NCBI GenBank assembly: GCA_010645155.1
Contig: JAAGOF010000023.1
Coordinates: 454,245-518,244 of the forward strand
Direction: 5' to 3'
DNA from: Tigriopus japonicus
Taxonomy: Eukaryota; Arthropoda; Copepoda; Harpacticoida; Harpacticidae
DNA: 64,000 nucleotides
Positions 21,107 through 34,943 of the stretch are shown piece after piece. Under the pieces are notes generated by a model that was given only the letters and a program-made list of their open reading frames with translations, did no database searches and was not told the origin of the DNA. Position 1 is the stretch's first letter. Each line of letters opens with the position of its first letter. Both the position numbers and the translations under genes were made by a program.

Positions 21107-23464
21107 TCAATAATTGGCATTGCGAATAATCCAGTCTTTGAACTCAGATATCCTTGTGTACACTCCCGGTCGATTCCGGTCTCCACATCCGATGCCCCAA
21201 CTGATAACTCCAGCTAGTTCATAACGACCATTTTGACCCTTGATCACCATTGGGCCACCACTGTCGCCTTCACAAGAGTCGGCTCCGCCATTGGAAGTGC
21301 CAGCACAAACAAAAATTCTAGGAATCCACTCATTCTGACCAGATTTACGGTAGAGTGTCATGCACTTGGAATTGGAGATAATAGGAAGATGCACTTCTCT
21401 GAGAACAGGCGAGATGTTGCCATATTCAGATCGCCGGCCCCACCCTGTGACGGTGCCAGTTCGGCCAACAAGTTCTTGATCAGGACTTGGCAAACAAATG
21501 GGAATAATATTGGGTTGGAATTCAACTCGGTTAACCAAACGGAGAAGGGCAATGTCATACTCGTAGCTGAACTTGTCAAAATTGACGTGAGTTATGACTC
21601 GCGTGATCCTTCGGTTGACATGTTCGTGTGCCTCACTGTCGTCCAAAACGTTGTACTCGCCTATCCGGACAAGGAGATTGCTGGGGGAAATATCCTTGAC
21701 GCAATGGGCAGCAGTCAAAACCCAATTGTGGGTGAGAAGGGCAGCCCCACATTTATGCCTGAACTCTCCGTTCTTGTACTGTCGTAGAGACACTTGCCAA
21801 GGCCACTCCCCGTAGCTGGAGACTCCTCCGCCAACAATGCGGGCTTGGCGGATGAACCTCCGGCCGCAGATGTCTTTGTAATTGGCCCTGGGGTTCAACG
21901 TATCGAACTTGCGTTGTCGCTCACTTCGGGCATTCTCAGACAAGTCATTGGAAGGTTGACTGTTTTGGGCCAGATCCTCGCTGTATTCGCACACAAAGCG
22001 AGACAAGAACTCGCAACTATGAGCTATCCAATTACCCCCCCGGGCTCCAACCTGAATGCACCGCTGATCTTTCTCTTTGTCGGGAATCTCCCCTTGAATC
22101 CAGTTTCTAGAGCTGACATCGCTGCCGTTGTGAAACCACCGGAATTCCCCTTCCTCTTCAAAGTCGCTAGCTCCTACCCAGTACCGTCCGGACGAATTTG
22201 ATTTCTTCAAAACCTCCACCAAGCTGTCCAAATCGCCATGATTGACAATCTCAGCCAAGTGTCCCAATCGATTAAGGCACTCGTATTGGGCCTGAGGCCA
22301 AGGAAGGCTTTCAGGGCTGATGTAGTAAGATTTTGAACCAACTTTGATGTAGTCGTTGGGGACTTGATGTATGGCGGCCATGGGATCGGAACAAGTTTTG
22401 TTAGAGCAAGTTGAACTAGGTCCAAACACAAGGCAGTGCTCATCGTAAAGACACTCGTGGCAACTGTAGTAAGGGTTGCCATTGGGAAGATCATCGGGAC
22501 ATGTGCATCGATAGTTGCCACCAGAACTCCAGCAGGCGGCACTGGTTCCGCAAGGATTACGCATGCAAGGGTCACTGCTTTCAATATCATCATCGTCATC
22601 CAAAGCAGAGGAATTTTCTCTTCGATCCAATTGCGGGAAAGATTCAGCCAAAAAAGACAAAGAGTTCTTGATCCATGGTCCAAAGCGAGCCACTCTAGTC
22701 ATAGCTCCAACAGAGCACCAAGATTCCGACGATGTAGGTAAAGCAACCAATTGATAGCTTCCTTGATCGAGGCAAAACACAGGACCTTGAACTTCCTTAA
22801 GGCATGGTTGACTTGAACAAACCAAATCTTCTGACGAGGTTATGTAACCTCTCAACTGAGGGGTCTCCATGCAGCTAAGACTGGGCTGAAATTGAGTTTT
22901 ATGAGCCAACAATTCACCATCGGACCAAGCTAACACTTGACACTTGGCCACAGGATCATCTCCTATTTCGGGTAGACAGATCTTCAGGCCCTCGTCAAAA
23001 TCTTGCAGTTGAAGAAGCGCAATATCGTAGCCGTGAGTTGGACTGTCTGCTTCAAACTCGGGATGAATGACTATGGTCTCGATGGACGTGCTCCTGTTGT
23101 CGGTCGTGATTATTTCAATATCACCCTTGGGATGCCCAACAACACAATGGGCACTAGTGATAACAGTCTTGGACGAAATAAAAACACCCGCACAACCCTC
23201 TTTATCCTCGCCAGTACGTATTTGAACGAGCCAGGGAAACACAGCGGGATCAACCCCAAAGAGCTTGGGGTCGAACGCGGTGTCCCGGGTAACATTGGTT
23301 AAAGCTTGATCGACGCCGTTGTCCACTTGACCACATGATCTTTGGCTTGGAAAGTGACTGGATGAATTGCTTGTGGGGTTTGAGGATAAGATTGGAGTAG
23401 ATATATGACCAGAGGGAAAGACAGCGACCGATAGCAACGCGAGAACCACATAGTTTGAAGACAT
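21107..23464 (-). CDS. Secreted pseudoprotease-EGF-C-type lectin-serine protease
   Basis: An intact single-exon gene of 785 residues. The chosen start (23464) begins a hydrophobic signal peptide (MSSNYVVLALLSVAVF); an upstream in-frame Met would add 53 residues before it. Domains in order: trypsin-like domain, about 65-270, with His106 and Asp147 kept but Val225 where the catalytic Ser belongs (EVQGP in place of DSGGP), so probably inactive; an EGF-like, Cys-rich region, about 299-360; a C-type lectin domain, about 368-495 (RYWVGASD, NWIAHSCEFLSRFVCEY); and an active trypsin-like domain, 543-785, preceded by R/IVGG for activation cleavage. That domain has His587, Asp637, Ser735 and Asp729 in the specificity pocket, predicting cleavage after Lys/Arg. 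A haemolymph role in immunity or clotting is inference. Confidence 0.9.
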   Translation of the reverse strand: MSSNYVVLALLSVAVFPSGHISTPILSSNPTSNSSSHFPSQRSCGQVDNGVDQALTNVTRDTAFDPKLFGVDPAVFPWLVQIRTGEDKEGCAGVFISSKTVITSAHCVVGHPKGDIEIITTDNRSTSIETIVIHPEFEADSPTHGYDIALLQLQDFDEGLKICLPEIGDDPVAKCQVLAWSDGELLAHKTQFQPSLSCMETPQLRGYITSSEDLVCSSQPCLKEVQGPVFCLDQGSYQLVALPTSSESWCSVGAMTRVARFGPWIKNSLSFLAESFPQLDRRENSSALDDDDDIESSDPCMRNPCGTSAACWSSGGNYRCTCPDDLPNGNPYYSCHECLYDEHCLVFGPSSTCSNKTCSDPMAAIHQVPNDYIKVGSKSYYISPESLPWPQAQYECLNRLGHLAEIVNHGDLDSLVEVLKKSNSSGRYWVGASDFEEEGEFRWFHNGSDVSSRNWIQGEIPDKEKDQRCIQVGARGGNWIAHSCEFLSRFVCEYSEDLAQNSQPSNDLSENARSERQRKFDTLNPRANYKDICGRRFIRQARIVGGGVSSYGEWPWQVSLRQYKNGEFRHKCGAALLTHNWVLTAAHCVKDISPSNLLVRIGEYNVLDDSEAHEHVNRRITRVITHVNFDKFSYEYDIALLRLVNRVEFQPNIIPICLPSPDQELVGRTGTVTGWGRRSEYGNISPVLREVHLPIISNSKCMTLYRKSGQNEWIPRIFVCAGTSNGGADSCEGDSGGPMVIKGQNGRYELAGVISWGIGCGDRNRPGVYTRISEFKDWIIRNANY

Positions 23465-25607
23465 TTTGACCTTAATCGAGAGTTCACTTATTTTCTCAAA
23501 GGAGATCCAGCTTGCTAGCTGGTTCTTACTCAATTGAAGTTGTGAAAATCTTTTGTGAGCAAAAGTGCTCTTTTTGTGATGAGTTTGTGAGTTGAGCAAG
23601 TTCAAGATTGGCGGTAGCTTCAAATTTGATGTTGATGACGATTTGCTCTTGGAAAGAACAAGTTTTGTGTTCTGGAGTCAACCAATTTATGGCTCAGAAA
23701 AGCCTTTTGGAGTGAAACGATGTTAAAGAACCCCTGCTTGCTTCCAATAATGAATGTGAGACACGGTGATTGCCCCAAATTTCCTGCTACTTTCCCCCTT
23801 CCCCACTTGATCCACTAAGGAAATCTGGCGAACAGGTAGCTTTGCTTGACGAGCAAGTGGCCGAAGATAATAAAAAAAGAATATGAAGTTGGTCGAAGTG
23901 AGTGAAATGGCAGTCACTCAGCTGTATGGTGGTGATGGTCGTGGTAGTGAGTGCTTGGAAGACTAGGCCTTAATTGAAATTATCTTGACGAATATCAGTG
24001 AAATTTCTTTGTCCTCAGTTTGCAACGGCCCCAAGAATGAAATTCCCCACTGAAGCTGCACTCAATGCAAAAATATCTCAAAAGGATTTCGAGGTATTTT
24101 TGATTGCTCACTTGGAGAAACCTTGGCTGCTGAAGGCAAAGGACAGAGGAGAAGTAGTGGCCACCTCGCCTACACGATTGCGACTGAAATATCTCCGCTC
24201 CACAACCCAAATAGTTCCAAGCGGCGAAGCTGTCGACTTTGATCCCCACCAGCAACGTTCACAACCAAAACCATTGAGACCATCGAGCGCCTAGAGCACT
24301 CACTAACCACCTAAGAGCTTTGGACTGGCAGTTCATTGACGGCTTCTGAGCAAAGAGGAGCCGCCAATTCGTCATAAATCCATCATAACACTCAGGCGAC
24401 CATTCGAATTGGACGAGGGGAGAGGGGCTCCTACTTACACTACTGCATAGCGTAGCGACGGGGTTTTCAATGAATGTACCGTAGAGCATGACCGAAAAAC
24501 GTCCGTCGGTCCATGGCGACAACACACACGACTCACCGATGAAACCGACTCCGATAGTGCTTCGAAGTTTGTATGTATGTTCTAGGAGCCCTGGACGGAG
24601 AGCTCATCATCCATGGGCCGAAAGAGCCCTTTAGATAAAGGCATTGATTGTGGGAATGAAGAGTAAAGAGGCCTGGTACTCCTCCCGGCGCCACAAAGAA
24701 GTTGAACACAAATGGTTGTAGACCAGCAAGATGGCCTGGGTCCTCCCTTGAACCATTCAACACCACACGGATATCAATGGTAGAGAGCTTTCGACTTCAA
24801 TAGAAACAAGTTTATTATTATTTGTAGAAAAAGCCAGCCGTAAATATGTTTGTTCATTAAAAATCAAAACATGCGCAATTGATTGTATTGTGATTATATC
24901 GTAAATCATTGGGATGGTAGAACTCCAATAAGAATTGAACTTTTAGATCCTTTGGAGAAGATTCGTCAAGAAATGACGTTTACCAAAACGTTCTGTGCAT
25001 AATTGGTAACTAGTATTCGGTCCCGTCGACCTCCAAAAAACTTTGAAGTACTTTCTTTAGAATCTTTGAATATTTTGCCCTCTCAAGTAAAGGGCAATTG
25101 GGAATCAGATTGAAGTAGACGGGGAGGCTCGAAGTAGTGCTCTTTTTGTTCTGATTAGCTTAGAAGCTTCAAACATGAGAGGTGAATGAATATGTTCAAA
25201 ACAGCAGATTTTATGGTGCATTGTGGCTCACTAACTAGAGAGCTGCCATAAAAAGAGTCAACTGTTTATGTGTTAAGCGTGCGAGACCATGAACAATGGA
25301 AAAAGACTGGCACAATAAGGATCTTTGATCTTGATAAGCTGTCACTCATTGAGCAACAGCTTCAATAGCTACTGCGTCACTCATTACGATTTGTAGGCTC
25401 TTTTGTTGATTGCCGCCCTGATATTATCTTGTCCCGAGTGATATAATTTGATCCCTCATAAAACCGAATCGTCGCTAATGAAAGGCGCCTTTCCAGGTAG
25501 CCGCTCACCTTAAAGCAAGTCTATTTCAACTCAACCCTTGTTGAGATCTTAATCAGTTTGCTGAAGGAACATGAAATTCACTATAACTGGGCAATCTTAA
25601 ACAAATG
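23465..25607. other. Intergenic upstream of the protease
   Basis: It contains the presumed promoter of the protease but no clear TATA box or exon. Several short reading frames on both strands have no recognisable domain. Confidence 0.45.
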
Positions 25608-25615
25608 TTTTTTAT

Positions 25616-25965
25616 TAGTGATGGACCGAAAGGGCTCATAACCGAAACCGAAAGTTTCGGCCGAAAGCGGGCTTAACCGAAACCGAAACTGAAAGCAGTG
25701 TTCACTGTTTACAAAATTGTTCAAATGCAAAATCCGCCTTAAAAATTAGAATGTGTTCGATGTTGGGTAGTCGCAAATTTTGAAAAATCTTAAAACTTAA
25801 ATTTCAGAGGTTTTTGGGCCATTTTTTTCGATTTTGTTGTCAAACTCCATTTTATATTGTGCTTGTCTGCTTTCGGTTTCGGTAGGCATAACCGAAACCG
25901 AAACCGAGATTTCGGCCGAAATTTCGGCCGTAATTTCAGCCGAAAGCGCTTTCGGTCCATCACTA
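25616..25965. mobile_element. hAT-type palindromic MITE (CCGAAA family), copy 1
   Basis: A 350-bp element with ends TAGTGATGGACCGAAAG and CTTTCGGTCCATCACTA, flanked by TTTTTTAT (25608-25615) and GTTTTTAT (25966-25973), a 7-of-8 target duplication. Both subterminal regions are tandem blocks of AACCGAAACCG and TTTCGGCCGAAA. A related diverged copy lies at 35962-36313. Confidence 0.8.
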
Positions 25966-25973
25966 GTTTTTAT

Positions 25974-28640
25974 TGCCTGCTTTGGACACCTTTCTTTTAC
26001 ATTTGTTGCACTTTTGGACACTTATGGAAGATTTGAAATAAAGATGGAAGTTTTTTTGTCCTCAGAACGGTTGATGCGTTAGAAAGGAAATTTTAGCATA
26101 TTAGTTTATAAATTCAAATGTGGCCAAAAATATCATATTTGACGAAAGCACATCTCTTTGTTAGTTTACAAGCTGTTGACAAGATTTGAGTTTTTTTCTC
26201 CCCTATGATTATACTCGTACATGAATTCACATCAGTTTAGCATTTTTTTTTGACGAATAAATTATTGTTTTGTAAGTAGATCAAGGGCGCTGGTCTCAAT
26301 TTGTCTCCTTTTTAAGTAAAATATTTGAATATGTTGTGTCTTATCATAAAATGTTACTTTCCTTGGAGAACAAGCTTTACCAGAAGTGGCATTACCTTTA
26401 CCAAATATCATCTCTCTTAAAAGCAATTACTTGTCTATTACACTTGTCGGTTAAAAAATGCAACAAAATTTACAAGAATCCTTTTTAAAAAACTCTTATA
26501 TAGCAAGCTAAGAAAGATACAAAATATAATTGAGTTTCCAAATATTCCTTTTTGCCTTTTGTTCCTAAGATTCTCAAATTTTAGACCTTAATTGAATTGA
26601 TTAATTGAAATGAAAGTCCTCCTATCGAGAAAACATTTTTACTTTTTATTATTAATTGCAATTCAACCACTGTTGATTTAGATTTTGCAATTGCAAGTTG
26701 CAATTATTATTTTTCCTTTTTGACAGATTCTCCTGGCATCTTCATTGTTGATTTGCGTGTATACTATCAAGTCAAGACTTAACTATACATGTATTTTTTA
26801 GATGCTTCTCCTTGAGCAATGTTAAATGACGAAAAAACTCCAGGGATGCAAAAAAATCTGCCATTGAGTGTTATCAAATGTACCGGTAATTCACATAAAC
26901 TCCACCTGATCTACCTAACGTTTTTTTAAGTGACCAAGAGCAGCAAATTCAACCCATTACCTGACCAAGTGTAACATTTTTGTGCAAACGTGCTACGATA
27001 AAAAAACAAAAAAAATCATTATAAATTTGAATTTAATTGTAAGTATAGTTAGGAATGATTACCTGCAACTAGCTGCTACTTTTTCAACCAAAATAATGAC
27101 AATTCATTCTTTTCTAATAGTTACTGACTTGTCTGCTACGCAATCTTTTGAAAGGACTTTTCTTTTGATTTACGTAACGGACGCACACCGTCAACATGAG
27201 TGACGAAACCAAATTGGAAATGCATATCCAGTCATCATAGTCGGTGATCACTTTTGTTGAGAAAAAGAATGACCTTCAGATCGTATTTGAGAGTACTGAA
27301 CTTTGGTATACAGAACCAATTGAGAACCAGCTATTACGATGTGAACAATCAAACAGACGACGGGATGGAGAGTCAAATCTGACTTGGATTGAAAACCTGA
27401 ATTGCCACAAGACTTTCAGTCGATGGTTGGGGTGATTTCAGTTCCAAATATCTTGATGTAAAAACTTATTTACAATATCACATTCAAGATTTGGAATAGA
27501 ATGTACGTTTGGAAACAAAGTACAAATAATTGTAAAAAAATAATGTTTTACCTTAGGTTTTTGAATTTGTGTTTACTTTATTCAATCCAAGACTGACTCT
27601 TCTTTCATAAAACTAGGAGCAAACACCGTCTAACAACCAATCACTATCAAAATGAAAATTGTCACAATTCTCAGTGATTTTAGTACTACTACACTCGAAG
27701 AGGTAAGTAAAAGTCTCTAAAAAAGATATTTGTTTATGTTTTGGCAAACTACTATCACTGAGGGGAATAATTGTGTAATTTGTAGGGCGCAGATTTTTAG
27801 TTGGTGAAAACGCCAAAAAAAGTTAACTTTTAAACCTTTTTTTTGTTTTAACTTTTAACTTGTTTAAGGTGTATTTGGGACACGGTGTTTAAAAAAGTCA
27901 ATGTTAGGACAAGGACTTCAATCTGTTACAGTTTTTACCTTATAGAGTAAGCTTCTACGATCCAGGATATTCTAGACTTCTGGATGTTGAATATGCAGTT
28001 GTTTGGTTGGTGTAAAAGTGCAAAGGAAGGTATCGTTCAATCTTTTTAAAGCTTGGGATTCATAATATTTACGTAATGATGCTAAATGTGGGTGAAACGC
28101 AACCTGGGTTGCGCTGATCGCCGGTCTGAAACTTCCGTTCAAGTCCGTTACTAAAATCAGCTGAGGCTTGTTTGTCAACCACGCCAAGGCGCCCACTTCT
28201 CTTCAAGGCTCCTCAGGGTGACCATTCTTTCTCCCCTTTTTCCCACCTCCAACAATTCAAGCACTTGTCCCTACTCAAAGACAGCTACTGTAGCTCTAAA
28301 ACACTTCTATTTGACTTTTAAAGCCACTCCATTAAAACTATTTGTCAACTTTCTTACCAAAATTTTGTCTTAAATGGTCCTTCTCAACGTGGGACACCTT
28401 ACTACAGCCTTCTTTTCCCACCTCATTCCCCATTCAGCCCAAATCTCCTCCAAGCAAGCACTGCCATCAATCAGGTCAATAGAGCGTGTGTGTGCGTTTG
28501 CTTCAAAGATCTTCTGAATTCAGCTGTAATCAACGACGCGATATAGCAGCAAAAGCTGCCATTTCTTGCAAAAGTGGCAGTATGGAAAACTAGGTGGCAG
28601 TGAAAATTTGAAGGAGGAGGAAAAGGTAATGAAGAAAACA
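25974..28640. other. Intergenic, AT-rich
   Basis: No conserved gene or complete repeat was found. One isolated splice-donor-bounded ATG segment at 27652-27702 is discussed under rejected items. Confidence 0.45.
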
Positions 28641-28685
28641 GACTATGAAAATTTGACGTGGCGGGAAGTTAGAGAACTTGAAAAA

Positions 28686-29503
28686 AGTGGCAGAAAGTGT
28701 ATGGACTGTTTCCCGCGGTAGAAAGTGTGAGTCAGCTGCCACTGACTCAAAATGCAGTTCTCAACTTCAAATGCTGTCAACTTCGAACGAACTGTTCCCC
28801 CACGTCTTGGAGGGTGATGCAACGCACACAAATTAGTAGTTGGTTGCATTGCCCCAAGGGATGAGACATGAGGCAGTACATGAAGTACTGTTTCGGGTCA
28901 TTGTGAGGAAGGTTGGGATTAAATCTCCTTCTGACTGCATACTTCTAGACTGAATTCTTTTGAGTCAAAATTTAGTTTTGAACCATCTTCCAATGCAATC
29001 AATTCCCAAAATATCCCATTAGCTTCCAAAACATAGGTACGAACTCATAATTCTTCATGGAACAACCATTATCAGGGATGTGCCCTATAAATAAATAACT
29101 TCTGATTACATAATGGATCAACATCGGATCAATTAAAAGTTTGGCCCAATTAGACCTTTTAAGATAGGTTCTACCACATTGCATGACCATTTTTGTCTTT
29201 TGTTTTTTCCAATAGATTATTTGCGTTTAAATATAAACCAAAGTATATTATTATTCTGTTTAAGTCACTTTAGAGGAGGAACATTACAAGAATGCCATTG
29301 CAAAAAAACGGAATGTAGATGTTTTTAGCACTGTTTTATGTTCAGAACATCACTTCTCGGCGCTCAGAAATGCAGAGCGCTGCATTGTCAAAATGGATCT
29401 ACTTTTCCTTTCGGCGTAGGTGCATTTCAGAAAACTTTTCAGGTGATTGCAAATGACAGCTGACTCACACTTTCTACCGCGGGAAACAGTCCATACAGAA
29501 AGT
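28686..29503. repeat. Inverted repeat pair with AAAGTGGCAG motifs
   Basis: 28692-28740 and 29455-29503 are nearly perfect inverted copies of about 48 bp (GGACTGTTTCCCGCGGTAGA and its inverse). AGTGGCAGTATGG recurs near 28573 and 29501. Probably a decayed DNA transposon; no target duplication was found. Confidence 0.5.
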
Positions 29504-29528
29504 GGCAGTATGGCGAAATTCTTGACCC

Positions 29529-29640
29529 AAACATTATTTCTCCCAACAGCTTCAATTCGACCCCCGACAGGATTCGAACCTGCCCCGTCTGGGGAAGCAC
29601 TTACACTCGGCACTTTCTTTTTTTTTTAAAGAGTGTCAGA
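29529..29640 (-). mobile_element. tRNA-derived SINE head
   Basis: On the minus strand GCTTCCCCAGACGGGGCAGG is followed by a B box GGTTCGAATCC and a GGGGG/CCCCC T-arm, then a body segment GTTGGGAGAAAT. The same body, in diverged form, follows the first tRNA-like head of the SINE at 46485, so both belong to one family. Confidence 0.55.
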
Positions 29641-29822
29641 ATGTGGCACTATTTTCCATTGGACAGTAATAGGGAAGTTAAAGTATAGCTTTTTTGAGCC
29701 TTTTCAAGGAGCGAGACCGTAGACAAGTGTTACGACCAGCAAAACTGTATCAGTGCTTTGAGACAGATCAAGTGAAAAAACGTCCCTATCTTTTTATTTA
29801 AAAAGGGCAAGTTACTACATAC

Positions 29823-30270
29823 CAGACCTGCAATGTAATTGTAATTAATTACATTTGAAATCCAAGTAATTATAATTGTAACTAATGACATTTAAAATCC
29901 AAGTAATTATAATTGTAACTAATGACATTTAAAATCAAAGTAATTATAATTGTAACTAATTACATTTGAAATCAAAGTAATTGTCATTGTAAATAATTAC
30001 ATTTTCACCAATGCAATTGACATTTTTCAATTACAAATTACAATTACATTTTCATACACATTATAAGTTTTGGGATAAAGCATTTAACAGATTAATCCAT
30101 CTTTCCAGCGACATTCAGTATGAAAATTAGTGCACCCAAAGTTAACGGGGTTTTCGACCTTTCTCACACATTTTCTAGCACTTACAAAGAAACGAATTCA
30201 AGGTGGGGTTGCACAAAAAAGTAATTGAATGTATTTCAATTACATTTGAAAAGTAATTGACACAGGTCTG
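29823..30270. mobile_element. hAT-type MITE (GTAATT family)
   Basis: A 448-bp element with ends CAGACCTGCAATGTAATTG and CAATTGACACAGGTCTG-like inverse, flanked by a perfect 8-bp duplication CTACATAC (29815-29822 and 30271-30278). The left 120 bp is a tandem array of about 50-bp units containing AGTAATTATAATTGTAACTA. Confidence 0.85.
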
Positions 30271-30278
30271 CTACATAC

Positions 30279-30728
30279 ATCGTTCAATTTTTCCCGTAAG
30301 CTAGACCCTGAAAGGCGCAAGATTGGCACACTGAAAGAGACAAAACTTGGCGTATGTTAAGACATTGTGCAAAATGTTAGCATTGTCCAGTTCCAAGCTA
30401 CATCACATGAGACAATTTGACCCATTTGCTTGAGTTATCCTGAGTATCCTATCTCTTTCCAAGTGCATCCCAGACTTGCCCAACCTCTAGATTCTTGTAA
30501 AAGGCAATAAATGCCAGTCTTTCAAAGATCCATTGGCAGTCTCGCCTTGAAACTCTCTGACAACGCTGAATGTTTTAAGCAAGCAAGCAAGCACGGTTGA
30601 TTCGGTGACTGACTGACTGACTGATTGAAGGTTAGTTACTACTTGGGTGTAGGTAGCATTGAAATTGTCATTCTGCGATTGGCGCGTGGATTTCGATCCA
30701 ATCATACCTCTTCATCATCATCATCATT
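30279..30728. other. Intergenic upstream of FAM76
   Basis: Presumed FAM76 promoter region. It contains short microsatellites, (AAGC)n near 30585 and (GACT)n near 30607, and (ATC)n just before the start codon. Confidence 0.45.
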
Positions 30729-32684
<1,956 letters not shown>

Positions 32685-33045
32685 AATGAAGGTTGTTCAC
32701 GTCTTCCTTTGTGATACACATATGACACAAACCAATCCATAATGACTAATGAACAGTTACGATGTTAGTAAGTGATGAAGTAATGAACTTATGCCATGCC
32801 TTTTTTTGACCAATAGGGGTTCCCTTTTTTGTTTTTTTTTGTCTGTGGTCCGTGAACCGTACGTAATACTCGATTTTTAACTAGAGCACACAATTAATTG
32901 TCAAATGTTATTTTAACCTGTTTAACGCTCTGTATACATACTGGGGGATGGCCATTTGATTGTACATACAATGTATCCGAAGAGAGACAGACGTCTCCGC
33001 GATAGATTGACAATTTCAAGGGACTCGCAGAATTATTTTTCAATG

Positions 33046-33051
33046 AATAAA
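33046..33051 (+). terminator. Polyadenylation signal, probably FAM76
   Basis: AATAAA, 362 bp past the FAM76 stop and 40 bp before the end of the converging RTN4IP1 coding region. Confidence 0.45.
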
Positions 33052-33089
33052 CCCAAATATCCATTTGTCAGTGAACGCAATTTAGGCTC

Positions 33090-33095
33090 TTTATT
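33090..33095 (-). terminator. Polyadenylation signal overlapping the RTN4IP1 stop
   Basis: On the minus strand the end of the coding region reads AAATAAAG: AATAAA contains the TAA stop (33093-33091). If used, the 3' UTR would be only about 20 bp. Confidence 0.4.
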
Positions 33096-34714
33096 TCTCG
33101 GACTGAACGCGAAGTACGATTTTACCCCGTTGACCGACTGAATTCATGTGATTCAAAGCCAAGGGTAGATCTTGAAAGTCGAATGTTCGGTCTATCACAG
33201 GTTCCAGCTGAAAAAATACATATAATAAGAGCTAGTAGTAAGATACACGAGTTATGGATTAAGATCTTGACAAGAGAGAGACAAAATCAGGCTTTGAAAA
33301 TTACGTATTGCAAACTGAAATTTGTCCAAAGTCTCAATAAATTTCTTTAAAAAACTTGGTCACTTATACTAAAGCCGTTCAAAAGACATGTTTTCTTTGA
33401 TCCATTGAGAGCCCATCCCTAGTAAATTAGGGTAATGCACTTCTGGTAACTTTCAAAGAAACATGATGGAAACGCAACCTTTTCCCCCAAATTTTCCAAG
33501 TAAAATAATTGTTGTTAATCTTTACCTTTTTTTGTTCAACGAGTAAGTTCATAGCTTTTAATGCGCCTGGGATAGGCCCAAAATAGCCCCACCGAACGGT
33601 ACCGCCTGAACTTGTGAGTGATTGGAAATTGGCTCCCACCAATTTCGAAAACACCTTCACACCCCCACGAATTAACCCTTGATCATCCGTGGCGGACAAC
33701 AAAGGACTATTTAAGGACACGAAACAAGCCTCAGGACTCGATTTGAGCAACGGGGTGAAGGTTTCGGCCTTCTTCTGTCCACTACAATCCAGGATCACAT
33801 CAAAGCTGAAAGACACACTTAAACACATAAAGTAAAACTTTCCACCACACCATATAAATTCGAATAACTACCCTGCCAACTTGGTCAAGTTCGACGCATA
33901 ATCCGGATCTTGATAACTCAAAACGTGATTGGGCTTGAACTTTTGGACAAATTCTCGGTTAGCCGAGCTGCACACCGCCACAACCTAAAACCTCTCATCA
34001 ATCATCTTTGTTTTTAACGCAAGACTTTAAAGAGGCTTACTTGACAATCCCAAGCATGCAGGAATTGAAGCGCAATGTGTCCCACACCCCCGGAAGCGCC
34101 CAAAACTAAGACTTTCCGAGATGGTTGGGTCGTTTCACTGTCCAATCCAGCCGTGAAGGTCAAAGCCGACCAAGCCGTCAATCCGGCATAAGGTAAGGCC
34201 GCAGCGGTTTCGAAGCTCAAACTCGGTGGTTTCAAATGGGTCTGCGACAAAATCTCCAAAACCGAAATCCCTCAATCATTCGTTTGGGCGACTCATTTTT
34301 TACCAAATATTTCGATGCCACCACGAAATCGGTCCACGTGCCCGAGCTCGAAGGAAAAACGGCGCCGTAAACGGCGTCCCCGGGACGAAAGTGGGACGCA
34401 CATCCGCTTCCGGCATACTCCACGGTTCCAGCAAAGTCCCGTCCCAAAATCAAGGGTAGTTCCGGGGATTTTTCGGATTTCAAACATCGGGAAGTAGCCA
34501 AGATTCGTCGACCATACCCATGGGACATGGCCGTATCCATGGGATTGAGGGACGCGGCATGGACCCGAACTAATAAATCGTCGGGATGACGAACCACGGG
34601 TCGGCTTATCGGGTCCAACTTCAAGGCTGAAGGACCTTCAAAGGCGGTCAAATGCCAGGCCGAGAACGAACGACCGACATTGGATAAAATAGATACACTT
34701 TTAAGGCTCAACAT
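33091..34714 (-). CDS. RTN4IP1: Reticulon-4-interacting protein 1 homologue, mitochondrial
   Basis: Five exons on the minus strand: 34714-34304, 34241-34041, 33984-33872, 33805-33526 and 33207-33091. They give 373 residues (human about 396), and all introns are GT-AG (62, 56, 66 and 318 bp). It is a zinc-less medium-chain dehydrogenase/reductase of the quinone-oxidoreductase group. The N-terminal half has LVRVHAASLNPMD and LGRDFAGTV with RPGDAVYGAV. The Rossmann nucleotide-binding loop LGASGGVGHIA lies near 184-194, followed by FDVILDCSG. The Ser/Arg-containing N terminus (MLSLKSVSILSNVGRSF) looks like a mitochondrial import signal. The mammalian protein is an NAD(P)H oxidoreductase needed for coenzyme Q synthesis and complex I. 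FAM76 converges on it. Confidence 0.92.
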
Positions 34715-34943
34715 GATGATGATGATGCCAATGTTTAGGTGAAATCCGCAGACGTTGGCATCATTAAACTATGAATTAAAAATTAGATGTCATGATTTTA
34801 ACTTAACAAAACATTAATGATCATTGTCAACACACCCTTTGGCGCAGGTTATCCGTGAACGACCTTTGAAGGCTAATTTGAGGTGGATGTTTGGCTTTTC
34901 CAGGGGGCCTACTACGGCATATACATGACTGTTTGCTTCAGCT

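Noticed and set aside
23998..24294. 98-codon open frame upstream of the protease
   Set aside because: No recognisable domain, no splice or promoter support; typical of chance frames in this window.
27652..27702. ATG exon of 17 codons ending at GTAAGTAAA, with a good Kozak context
   Set aside because: No in-frame second exon or recognisable peptide was found downstream; a donor match alone is common by chance.
29823..29950. CRISPR-like regular repeats (AGTAATTATAATTGTAACTA)
   Set aside because: Direct tandem units inside a hAT MITE with no unique spacers, in a eukaryotic genome.
34232..34303. Frameshift in RTN4IP1 exon 1
   Set aside because: The apparent frame change is a 62-bp GT-AG intron (34242-34303); splicing restores the conserved protein.
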